A stretch of DNA of 64,000 nt, from assembly GCF_030272615.1 (NCBI RefSeq), contig NW_026729143.1, forward strand, positions 1 through 64,000, written 5' to 3'. This DNA is from Cryptomeria japonica (Eukaryota > Streptophyta > Pinopsida > Cupressales > Cupressaceae). The position numbers and the translations under genes were made by a program. Below the pieces are notes generated by a model that was not told the DNA's origin, did not search any database, and saw nothing but the letters and a program-made list of their open reading frames with translations. This document shows positions 1 through 9,744 of this stretch, one piece after another; position 1 is the stretch's first letter; every line of letters starts with the position of its first letter.

Positions 1-703
1 GACACTTATATAGATATATATATATGAGATTCATCCTTGTGGCAGCTATATGCATGTGTACCTATGTGATGTACGTTTCTATGTGATTCTTATGATATGG
101 ATGTAAATATGTATATGAGAAAATGCAATATTTTTTTGTTCTTTTATGTTTTATATGTTATGTAAATGTAAATGTGAATGTATGAAATGTAAATAAAAAT
201 GATAATGCAAATTATGAGAATGTAAAATGTGCTAACAAATGTTGTGGGCAAGATGTGTTGCAATTGTGATATCTATATATATGTATTATATGCTAATATG
301 TGATAATGCAGGTGCAACTACATGAAATGCATATGTTTTTGGTGTGTCATTATAGTTAGTCATGTGATATCAAGCTACACAGATGATGGAAGTCAATCAA
401 GAAAGGGAGATGAAAGATAGAAGATGTAAAGTGAAAGAGCTTCTTGTTCTTTATCATCATTGAGCTTTATTATGGCAAAATAGGTTATGGCAATCTAGGC
501 ATATGTTCGACCCAGAAAGTCATTATACCTGTTTGCATGGAGATAAGACAGTCACAAACAAGGAATGCCCCAGTTCACACTAGACTCACAGTGTCCTCAT
601 ATCCTTGGACAAGTCATAGCATTACTAAGAGACAATCCACAAACAGCAAAGAAAAATAGGTGATGATACCCCATCCTCACCTTTCTAGTCAAAGACATCC
701 TAG
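1..703. other. Unique left flank of the segmental array
   Basis: AT-rich DNA found once in the window; the repeated unit begins at 704. The first 300 bases are low-complexity, with TATATA runs and repeated ATGTAAATG-like words. A 71-codon plus-strand open frame at 444-659 has no recognisable domain and no coding-like composition. No gene is seen. The segment could be the original continuation of the gypsy fossil that is cut at 704, but no conserved element domain is visible to prove it. Confidence 0.6.
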
Positions 704-1397
704 GACTTCAGATCAACAAGTATGCTTTTTGACTTAAAATTGTAGAACTTTTGCCCCCAGTTATTTTGATATTAGGGGAGATCAACTCTTGTTCTTTTTC
801 TTTCATAGGATTTTTATCCTTGACCTTGATTTTTTCAGAGTCCAATAGCTTTTGATTTTGATTTGAACTAAAGGACTTTTCTTTAGTTTTCACTTTTAGT
901 TTTTTCTTTTCAAGGCTTAATTTTTCATCCCCAATTAGTAAGGGCTTTTGTAATTCTTGTTGATCCAAGTCTGGGAGAGGACTGGAAATGGAATAAGTGG
1001 ATGATATGGTAAAGCTATGTGAGTTATCAAGAGGGTTGGTGATATGCTCAATAGATTCTTTGTTGGAACCACTCTTAGGACTATTGATATCAAGAGCTGC
1101 TTGCAGCACTAGAGGTGATTTGCATTCAGACATAGTAGCCACAACACTAGGTGGTTCACACCCAATTCCTTGGCATTGCAAATTTTTTGTAGGTTGTTCC
1201 TGTCGACTGAATGTCTTAGGAGATAGTGGGAGTTGATCAGCATGACAGATATACTCACCACATCTCATGTCTTTAATCTTGAATTTTTCTTTTAGCTCTA
1301 TTTGTTTGGATGTAGAAGCCTTTAATGATTCTGGATCCACATAAGTTGATGAAGGAATAGCCTCTAAATTGATTGGGATTGTTATTTCTGATCTAGG

Positions 1398-1757
1398 TCA
1401 TAGATTGTTGCAATATATGAATGGGTTAGGATCAGCTTTGATGATAACTTCAACTCCATTGTGTGAAAACTTGATACATCGATGGTATGTAGATGGTAAT
1501 GCGCTCATCTCATGAATCCATGGACGTCCTAGCAATATGTTGTATGTGAGATCGAGGTCAAGGACTTGACAAACCTCATCTTTTGTAATTGGCCCAACTC
1601 TAAGAGGTAAAGTGACTATGCCTTTGGATGAATGCTCTTCATCATCATATGCTTTGATGGTAATTTTGTTTGTAGAATTCACAGCTTTATCAGAATATCC
1701 CAATTGTTTGATAGTGCTCAATGTACAAATGTTTAGACCTGCTCCTCCATCTATCAA
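1398..1757 (-). pseudogene. Retropepsin-like (gypsy protease) domain remnant, unit 1
   Basis: A 119-codon minus-strand frame shows the arrangement of plant gypsy aspartic proteases: IDGGAGLNIC near the start, a central TLPLRVG strand, and the YNILLGRPWIHEMSALPS block followed by HRCIKF. It is followed on the same strand (1340-708) by a low-complexity Ser/Lys/Glu-rich frame that probably is the spacer before the missing polymerase. It is part of the fossil at 704-3557 and not a host gene. Confidence 0.75.
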
Positions 1758-2771
1758 GACTCGCTTTATTCAATGTTTATGTAGGAAGGTTTCAATGTGT
1801 AAAGGTGCATTATGTGGTTGGCTCACAGAGGCGTCATCAGCTTCTGTGAATGTAAGGGAGTGTGGAACAGAAAGGTATCCCACCAAGGATTGAAACTGGT
1901 CCATGTTTAGATCAATAGGGATGGAAGTGTCTCTCAAGGTTTTGTCAAGAATGGCCTTATGTGCAGGGGATATGCGTAAAAGTTCAAGGATGGAGATAGG
2001 TGTGGGTTTCTTCCCTAACTGTTCTACAAGGTCATACTCAAGTTTGGTTGATAAGGAAGTAGTCTTTTTAGCTGGAGCACCTTGTAAAGTGAATTTTCCT
2101 CGATGAGTTGTAACATTACACTAAGAGGTAGGTTCGGAAGAAGATCTAATTCCTTTCAGGACAACCTTGGGTCTTTGGGTAGAATTCTCATGCGTTTTGT
2201 CCTTGATGATAATGGTAGAGACATAATTGTCCATTGAAATGTGATCAACAATTGAATCATAGTTATAGGATTCTTTGGTATAGTTGGTTTGCTTATCTAT
2301 GGCTTTAGCTTTTTCCTTGTCATGTTTTGGGAATGGATCTTTAAAGATCTGATTTTTTAAGAATTTTTTTGCATCAAAATTAAAATCACAAAGAACAGAT
2401 GTTGTGTATAATTATGAGATATTTCCAAAAATGTAAGAAAACCCGAACAATTCACTGATTTGCTCTCAAAATTAATTGTTTATGAAAAATCATAAAAAAT
2501 TCATAGAAAATGAAAATGTGCTCCAAAAATTCTAAATTTTGGATTGAAATCTATTGATACTGTCTTCAACTTGCCAATAAAATTTTGTGCAAAAATTCTA
2601 ATACGTTTGTGAGATAGGATCAAATCTCTCCAAGATCTTGATTTTGTGTCCAAAACCCTAGCTGCACAAGGTTTTCTCCAAATTGTTTTACAAAACAGCA
2701 ATATAGGGTTAGAAAAACCTGCAAAAAACATAGATCTAACAAAAATCTATGTCCCATGGGGCGTGCCAAAA

Positions 2772-3557
2772 TGTATATGGTGAAAATGGAAAACAACAAT
2801 ATTGAAAGACTAAATGAATTCAACCACAAAACCCTAGCCTAACAACAACAAAGATCCACCATAACTTATGAAGATTACCTAAGACAATGCAAATCAAATG
2901 AAATCACAAAGATTATACCATCACATGTCCAATAGGGTTTAGATCTCCATTCTTCCTATCTCCATTTATCTTGCTTGATATAGTTGCTCTTAGATTTTAT
3001 ATGTGCACAAGAGCTCAACAAAGAACGGAAATGTGGTTGAAAGTAGGCTTGATCGCATATGCAAGTTTGAAAGTGTAATGTAGTTGAGAAGTCAACTAAT
3101 CAGGGTTGATAATGAAGGAAGTGTCCTCTTATATAGAAGACACTGTAGGAAATGGAGGGATAAGATTGGAGGTGTAAGAGATAAATAGTCAGCTAGGATT
3201 AGAGGGTAGGTAGAGAAAATAAGAAAATAATGAAAGGGTAGGTAGTGTAGGAATTAAGAGATGAATGACATGTGTCATGGGTAGAAAAGGTTAATGAATT
3301 AATTAAATAAATAAAGATTTATTTAATTAATAGAGGAAGTGGGATCAATTAAATAAATAAGATATCTATTTAATTTAGGAAAAGGATAATTTAAATAAAT
3401 AAAAGTATTTATTTAAATGAGAAATAAGGCTAAAAGAGGATAAATGAATTAGTTAAATAAATAAAGATTTATTTAATTAATAGAAGAATTAGGCTTAAAA
3501 TAATTAAATAAATAAAGATATTTATTTAATTAGACTAAACAATTTTAGGTGTCTACA
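2772..3557 (-). repeat. Gypsy 5' LTR, 786 bp, unit 1
   Basis: On the minus strand it begins TGTAGACACC and ends CCATATACA, giving TGTA/TACA inverted ends. Its first half holds several AT-rich subrepeats built on ATTTATTTAATTA (plus-strand 3290-3540), as in a U3. A TATA-type box (CTATATAAGAGG on the minus strand, near 3130) lies before the presumed R region. The primer-binding-like GGCACGCCCC follows immediately at 2757-2770. The partner LTR is not in the window. Confidence 0.75.
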
Positions 3558-4529
3558 ACTATAATTTAGTTGCATTTCATTTAAGTGAATTTGTTATAAA
3601 GAACATTCATTCATCCATGTAGTGCATTCATTTTAAATATGCATTCCTTTCATCATCCTTTAAGTTCATTTAGAATTCATTTCATAGCTGCATTTTTCCC
3701 CATTTTCTTTCATCTAGATTCATGAGATGCATGCATTATCCTCCAATTGCACTAAGGTGCAGTTATTCATTATCCTTTAATTGCATTAAGGTGCAGTTAT
3801 TCATTATTCTTTATCCCCTATTTGCATTTATTTGCATTATCATTTCAATCTCATTTATCACTTAGTTATGTTTTGAATCATTTTAGTCATTTAGATTAAT
3901 TTTAAATACATCTCATAAACATTACATCATTTAGATACATTCATTTAAGTGCATTCATACATAAACATTTGTATCAACATTTGTTCATCCATTTAAAGTG
4001 CATTCATACATCACATTTGCATACACATTTGATTCACTTAGATTCATCTTACAACATGCATCATTTACTCATATCATATCATAAAAAATGAACAAGTATT
4101 ATCTATCACAAACATCATTATGCATTATTTCAACTCATTATTTTTGCATACATCATCATCATTACATCATAATTAACATCATTACCACAAGCATCGTCCA
4201 TCTTCTACCTGCATCCACATAATTAGACAAATCATCCATAGCATGCATCTAGAAATCATATCATCACCATGTATATATAGTAATCAAATCATCCATAGCA
4301 TGAATCTAAGCATAACTCATAATCATCATCCTGTATCAACAATATACGTGTCATCATACATATGCATATAATATCAAAGCATGGGATCTCTTCATATATC
4401 ACATTAAAAAAAAAGATTACATGTATCATAGTACAATGATGTCAAAATATATCGACTACCAAAATCCATCCAAGTCACAGTCCAAAATAATAATGTAACA
4501 AGTACCTAAAATATCTCAAATGGCACTCT
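3558..4529. other. AT-rich CATT/CATC-rich stretch with a 34-bp tandem pair
   Basis: No gene is seen. The stretch is a low-complexity mix of CATTCAT, CATTTG and ATCATCAT words. A clear two-copy tandem lies at 3734-3767 and 3768-3801; both units begin CATTATCCT and carry AAGGTGCAGTTATT. It separates the gypsy LTR from the plant mobile domain remnant and is probably decayed element sequence. The same stretch is at 32424-33395 and 61327-62298. Confidence 0.5.
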
Positions 4530-6480
4530 GGCCAGATGCTGCACCACGACTACCCCCTACTCCTCCCCAACCACCTCACTGAGGAGGACCCATAACACCC
4601 CCACTTCTCTGAGCCCTCTGTGACCACTTTGATCTTGCCCACCGCATCTTAGAATAGCTCAGTGCTTGCTGACTAACTGGCACAACCAGCTCATATATTC
4701 CCCACCAATAGTCAATCTCTCCACTTGCCTGTCACATCTCCCTCAACACCACCTCAGTTGGACCCTATGCCTATGCTCCCTCCAAGACTTGGACTCTATC
4801 CTGCACCTCCCTCAACCTGTCCACCAGATCATCTCTCTCTTTCCTCACTACAGTCAGCTCCACCTCCCATGCAAATAGTTGGACATCTCTAGCTGCAATC
4901 TCTGCCTCGCTATCCTCTAACCGAGTCTGTGAGTGTAAAATCATATACTCCCATACATCTCCATCTCCTCCACCTATCTCTCCCCCTCCCATCTCCATAG
5001 GAACCTCTCCTCCACCTATGGCTCCCTCTCCCATCTCCATAGGCACTACACCCCCACCAATATCCCTACCTCCTTCTTTGGCAGCCCCTCGTATCAGTGG
5101 ACCCTGTGATAGTCGCAACGACTCTCCCCCTCTACCTCTCCTCTGTAATCATCCTCCTCCACCACCTCCACCTCCAAATCCCCCTCCACCACCAAATCCT
5201 CCTCGTCCTCCACCTCCTCCTGCTCCACCAAATACTCCACCACCTCCATCTCCTCCTCCACCTTTTCCTGCTCCACCAAATCCTCCTCCACCACCTCCAT
5301 CTCCTCCTCCTACTCCTCGACCTCCTCTCTTCCTCCTTTATCATCTCCTCTCATCCTCAAAAGGTGGTATAGGCTCGATCGGATCTGAAATCTATATAAT
5401 CAGATGTGCAGTATGATACTGTGTGTACTCCTCTGTCACCCCTGCATCGACAATCTCAGGCCTCATATGCCCTGGTCTCGCCTGTAAATTCTGGAACTCT
5501 ATCAAGGCCTGATCATATGGTAACATTGGTCCCCACTAAAATCTCTCCCGTACTACCCATGCATACTCCCCTGAGCCTCTCGACAATCCCTACCTCCGTC
5601 AAAACTGCCTCATCACTCTCCCTGGCACCTGTCTCTCTATAAGGTAGGATGTGCGCCCAATCAAAAAGTGTGTCATAAATACATACAGTAGCACTTCTGC
5701 ATCATCCTCCCAAGGCTCACACTCGATATACAACCTCCATATCACTGTATCTAGGTCATCTAAAGCCCGTCACAAAAAATCCAACTTCCTCAGATGGGGC
5801 TGGCTCATCATCCCTCCATACATATAAACATAGGGCTGATATATCACCCTAAATATCAAGTAGACTGTTCGTGTGACTGGCAAGTGCTCCCAAGCCCAGA
5901 TGTGTAGTAATGTGATCCCTACTGCTAGTGATCTCTTCTCTCGGTACACCACCTCGTGTAGCTCCCTATAAATATGTGCTAGCACACATGGTCCCCAGGC
6001 ATAGTGGGTCCTCTCAGTCATCATCTTCTCAATCACCTGGTCCCAACCAACGGCTAGTCCATGTGAACGTCAGTCGGGGCACACCAAACCCCCGACGATC
6101 CTGGATAAAACTATTGGTAAAGGCTCATACAATGCTACTATGTCCTCCTAGGATACAAAGTCATCCTCAATATAAACATCATCAGCAAATATTCTCTACA
6201 CCGTCGTCGTCCCTAATGCTTGATCATAGGTCACCAGCTCCCCTCTAATCAGGATGTGTAGTATCCTCCACACATCCTCTAGCATCACTGTCATCTCTCC
6301 CATCGCCAGGTAGAAGGTACATATCTCACTATGCCAATGCTCGGCCAGTGCTGTCATCAGTCCGCAATTCATCCGAATCACGGGACGATAGATCATATCG
6401 TACAAACTAGTCGCAGCGACGCAGAATCTGTCTGCCTCTGTCAGCTGCTATGTGGCAGGATGCTGCTCCGGCATCTGTAG
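4530..6480 (-). pseudogene. Plant mobile domain (MAIN-like) gene remnant, unit 1
   Basis: Minus-strand pieces at 6405-6196 and 6036-5770 match the plant mobile domain (PMD, aminotransferase-like): ALAEHWHSEICTFYLAMGEM, then MLEDVWRILHI and RGELVTYD, the pattern of W..ET.TFHLP.GEMT.TLEDV...L..PI.G known in that family. Downstream the product would become strongly Gly-rich (5330-5150) and end in a charged coiled-coil-like stretch (about 5000-4771, DSEAEIAARDVQ onward). PMD domains occur both in host genes (MAIN, MAIL1) and as transposon cargo; which applies here is undecided. The frame is interrupted several times, so this copy cannot make a full protein. Confidence 0.7.
5130..5340. repeat. CCTCCA-rich strand-asymmetric low-complexity tract
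   Basis: About 200 bases of imperfect CCTCCA/CCACCT triplets, pyrimidine-rich on the plus strand. It encodes the Gly-rich tail of the plant mobile domain remnant on the minus strand. Pro-rich, Leu/His-rich and Arg/Trp-rich open frames in the other readings are side effects of the repeat. Copies lie at 33996-34206 and 62899-63109. Confidence 0.8.
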
Positions 6481-6744
6481 AACAGGCACGTCCTCCTACA
6501 CACATCAACAAACATTAGTTGTTTTGGTACAAACTTTCTTAAGTTTTCAACCTAGACTATCAACAGATACTTTGATCAAGTATCTTCGGGTCTCAATAGG
6601 TAATCGATTATGGCAATCCTAGACTACAACAGACATTTATCATAATGACCTAGTCTCAAGGGGGCTGCTATAATTCACCAAAACAACCAATCAAACAATC
6701 AACTGAGACATCAGGCTATGTTCTCTAACACTGGGGAATTTTTA

Positions 6745-7020
6745 TCACAATAGTGCTATTCTGCTCACAATAGCGCCACAATTTGTGCACAAAAGTGCTA
6801 AACAATCAAACACGCTAAATTAACTACACAACAATGCTATTCAATAACAACAGCACTACAACAAACATACAAACGTGCTAATACTACAATACCACTACTA
6901 CTATGTAATGAAAGCACTAAACCTAACACAAGCGCTACAACTACTATACAATAGCACCATTGCGGCATAATAGTGCTATTCTAGGCGACAATAGCATTAA
7001 AACATGGTTTTAGCGCTATT
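6745..7020. repeat. Degenerate minisatellite with TAGCGCTA-type core, unit 1
   Basis: About a dozen irregularly spaced (roughly 15-30 bases) variants of an 8-base core: TAGTGCTA, TAGCGCCA, AAGTGCTA, CACGCTAA, AGCACTA, AGCGCTA, TAGCATTA, ending in TAGCGCTA near 7011. The consensus TAGCGCTA is a perfect palindrome, so it reads the same on both strands. Spacers are CA/AACA-rich. No coding frame explains it. It lies just upstream of the plant mobile domain remnant, reading that gene on the minus strand. Confidence 0.6.
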
Positions 7021-7472
7021 ATCTTGATTGGACTTTGATGCCTGAAAAAACATGCCAAAAATGCACAAAACACAAAATTCAAAATTTGTGTATAGCTGGT
7101 TTGTAGTTGTCTGGCTGTTGGAATCGACAGATCCACTCTAGCCGGTGATCTTCTATAGGCATAGGCATGATGATCGTTGCTCACTCCTTCACCAAAAATT
7201 CCCTATCAGAGCTCTAAACTGCCAAGGAGATAGGTGCAAATGAGCCTATTTTTTCCCCTTCCCCCCCATATATACCATCCAGCCCTAACCCTAATTCACC
7301 CCGCTTACTGTTGTGGTCCCTCTAAACTTCCAACGTCTCTCATTTCCTCATTTTACCCCCATTTTTCTCCCATCATTTCACCGTTATTGCTAATTTCTTG
7401 TATTCTACCTCCCCTCAACTTCTTGTTCTTTTTCGAGAGATCACCCGATTTTTTGAAATTTTTTAGCCCATC

Positions 7473-9034
7473 TGTCGAGGGGACATAGCACCCACTAAAT
7501 TAACATTTATGGGGCATATTTCTTCACACCTATTTTTCTTTCTTTGAAACGATGTGATAAACCGCACCGTCTCAAAGAGGGGCAAAAGTAGTCACATAAA
7601 TCTGTCCATTTAATTAAATGAATATTTACTATTTATTTGATTATTTAACTATTAATAATCAGTTAATTAAATTAAAATTTAATTAATTCATCCTCAGCCT
7701 CTTCTCCTATTAATTAAATAAATTATTCAATTTATTTAAATATTAATTAAGCTACATTCTTAAGGAATTAAATGAATAAAACATATTTATTGAATTTAAC
7801 CCTCTTTCCTCTTTTAAATAAATAATAAAATATTTATTTAAATCCTTAAACTACTCCCCCCCTCCCCCCACTTGCATTCTCCTACAAATGCAAGTTGCAC
7901 CTATTTAGTTGAAATAAATGAATTTTATTTTAATTAAAATCCTATTTTCCCTCACCCACCAAACCCACTTACATCTTAAATCCCCTTCTAGACAATTCTA
8001 ACCACTTTCTAAATTCTTCTAAACCATTCCTAATTTGCCTAATCCATTTCCTAAATATTGTCACATTCCTAGGCAACTTGAAGTCACTTCTCAAAGCCTC
8101 AAAGTCTTTGAAAAGCATTAAAGGCTTTATGTATTCAACAGGTTAACGCCTAAAGTATTCCAAACCATTAATGGCTCTTACATGACCATTAATGCTTAAC
8201 TCAACTCACCCACATGGTTAGAGACTTTCCTCTAACTTAACCATCCTTTTGACTCATGGGTCTCTTCAAGCATTAATGGTTAACTCAACTCACCCACTAA
8301 CTCTTGTACAAGAGTTTAGCCATTGGATAAAGGCATTATTCATTGGATAGCGACTTTATTCATTCAACTCAAGCTTAACCTTAACTCCTAACCTAACCTT
8401 CATGTCATTTCAAGCATTTAATGCTTCTTCCCTCTCCTCTCAAGCCATCTCATGTTGGCATTTGTCATCCTGGGATTGGGTTGAAAGCCCTCACATGGAT
8501 CATAAATCTTTCTATCTTGACCCTTGTTGAGATTACTTAATCTCAACCATCCATTGCCCTATTTTTCCTATAAATAGAGCCCATTCCTTCATAATTCAGA
8601 TCCAGAAATCTTGTATGCATCTAATCTATAGTGAAATTTAAGAGATCATTTTAGGAGTCATCTAATCTACATTGTTATTTTGGTTAAAACCAAGATAGCT
8701 TAATTAGGCTTTCTCATATTTCGCTTGCATTTGCATATTTTAAATCATTTTTCATAAATCTTGAATCTCCATAAGACTTCCATAGTAGTGCAAAGAGCTA
8801 AGGGCTACACTCATGTGGAACTTGGAGAGGAGAGGAACAAGGGAGAAGCTACTATGAACATGTTGGCAAGCATTTGGAAGGGTCTTGTGTCTTTCTTTTG
8901 TTTTTGCATACTTTCCATTAAATGTTTGATCTCTCTTCATATGCTTGCTTAGGATCGTATTTCGTTTATGATACTAACACTAACAGTTGATTCTTGAGTC
9001 TTTTGTTTGTGTTCCTAACATCCTATTTTGCAGT
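7473..9034 (+). mobile_element. LTR-like block in plus orientation, unit 1
   Basis: A gene-free stretch with the layout of a long LTR: possible start TGTCGAGGGG at 7473, a U3-like zone with TTAATTAAATAAAT subrepeats (7610-7850) resembling those of the gypsy LTR at 2772-3557, a TATA box CCTATAAATAGAGCCC near 8570, then a transcribed-looking zone. A 27-base direct repeat lies at 8187-8213 and 8271-8297. Both ends are uncertain and no partner LTR, primer site or target duplication was found, so it may be a solo LTR of a family related to the neighbouring gypsy element. Confidence 0.45.
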
Positions 9035-9370
9035 GCATCGGTTATAGTAAATGGTACATGTATAAAAATGTGTGTAAATAAAGACAACATAATGTGCAAT
9101 GTATGAAAATATATGTAATTGAATAAGAATGATAGAATGAAAAGAAAGAAATTAATTTAAACAACAGTTATATCGTTTATTGAAATATAACTATATTAAA
9201 TAATTATCTAATCCACTGAAATAAACTCAACATTAAATAAAATGTGTACATATTTCACATAGAATAAATTATTAAATTATAAATGATAAAAAAAATTTGT
9301 ATTTGATTTCAATGTACACTTTCATCTAAGAAAAATAGACATTCCAACTATGAAAAAGTTGTAGTAATTT

Positions 9371-9516
9371 TGACGTGTAGGATCACTTCAAGTATTAAAA
9401 AAATAATGTTCTAGCAGAACACCCCATAGTCATATTATTCGCACCAAACTAGAGTAATTACTTGGCACCCAATCAAAGCTAATTAACACTGGTTATTTGC
9501 ACCCAGTCAAGGTCAA
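9371..9516 (+). promoter_or_regulatory. Candidate stress-response elements upstream of the ankyrin gene, unit 1
   Basis: TGACGTG (9371-9377) contains a TGACG as-1/bZIP core. GTCAA at 9506-9510 followed directly by GGTCAA at 9511-9516 gives two reversed W-box cores (TTGAC, the second TTGACC), the WRKY binding element common in defence promoters. They lie 230-370 bases before the start codon. Such short motifs arise by chance, so they are suggestive only. No convincing TATA box was seen between them and 9745. Confidence 0.3.
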
Positions 9517-9744
9517 AATGTTGTATCTGTTCCAACGAAAGAAAAAGTGAGATTCCAACTAAAGTTGTGGAAACCCTGAAGTGTAAGATGTGGATACTTG
9601 TATTTTTAATGTTTCCCTTGTGGAAAAACTGAGACCACATATTCTATTATGTAGTTTCTGGCATAATACTGAATGTAGTATTATTCAATCCTATTACAAA
9701 GAAGCGTGCCTTGGTGTTGAAGGCTGTAACGGCAGATATTTAGC

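Larger units (their letters stand above)
704..3557 (-). mobile_element. Ty3/gypsy LTR retrotransposon fossil, unit 1
   Basis: Read on the minus strand, an LTR (3557 to 2772) is followed by a primer-binding-like TTTGGCACGCCCC stretch, a leader, a gag/protease-type coding remnant and a Ser/Lys-rich spacer, then the element stops at the unit edge. No reverse transcriptase, integrase or second LTR is present, so only the 5' end of the element was carried into the repeat. The coding part is broken in several places. Family placement rests on the retropepsin-like domain and the LTR with TGTA/TACA ends. It is old relative to the segmental duplication, which cuts it. Confidence 0.8.

Noticed and set aside
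444-659. 71-codon open frame in the unique left flank
   Set aside because: No domain, no splice or promoter context, and composition like the surrounding AT-rich DNA.
5018-5416. Proline-rich 132-codon frame on the plus strand
   Set aside because: It is the complement of the Gly-rich tail of the plant mobile domain remnant; the CCTCCA tract opens all frames.
7274-7290. CCCTAACCCTAA as an interstitial telomere repeat
   Set aside because: Only two repeats, which is expected by chance in this composition.
8752-8952. Overlapping 62- and 63-codon frames on both strands
   Set aside because: They lie inside the LTR-like block and show no domain or codon pattern.
2772-9034. The gypsy LTR (2772-3557) and the block at 7473-9034 as a pair flanking one element
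   Set aside because: They are in opposite orientations and only their AT-rich subrepeats are alike, so they cannot be the two LTRs of one insertion.
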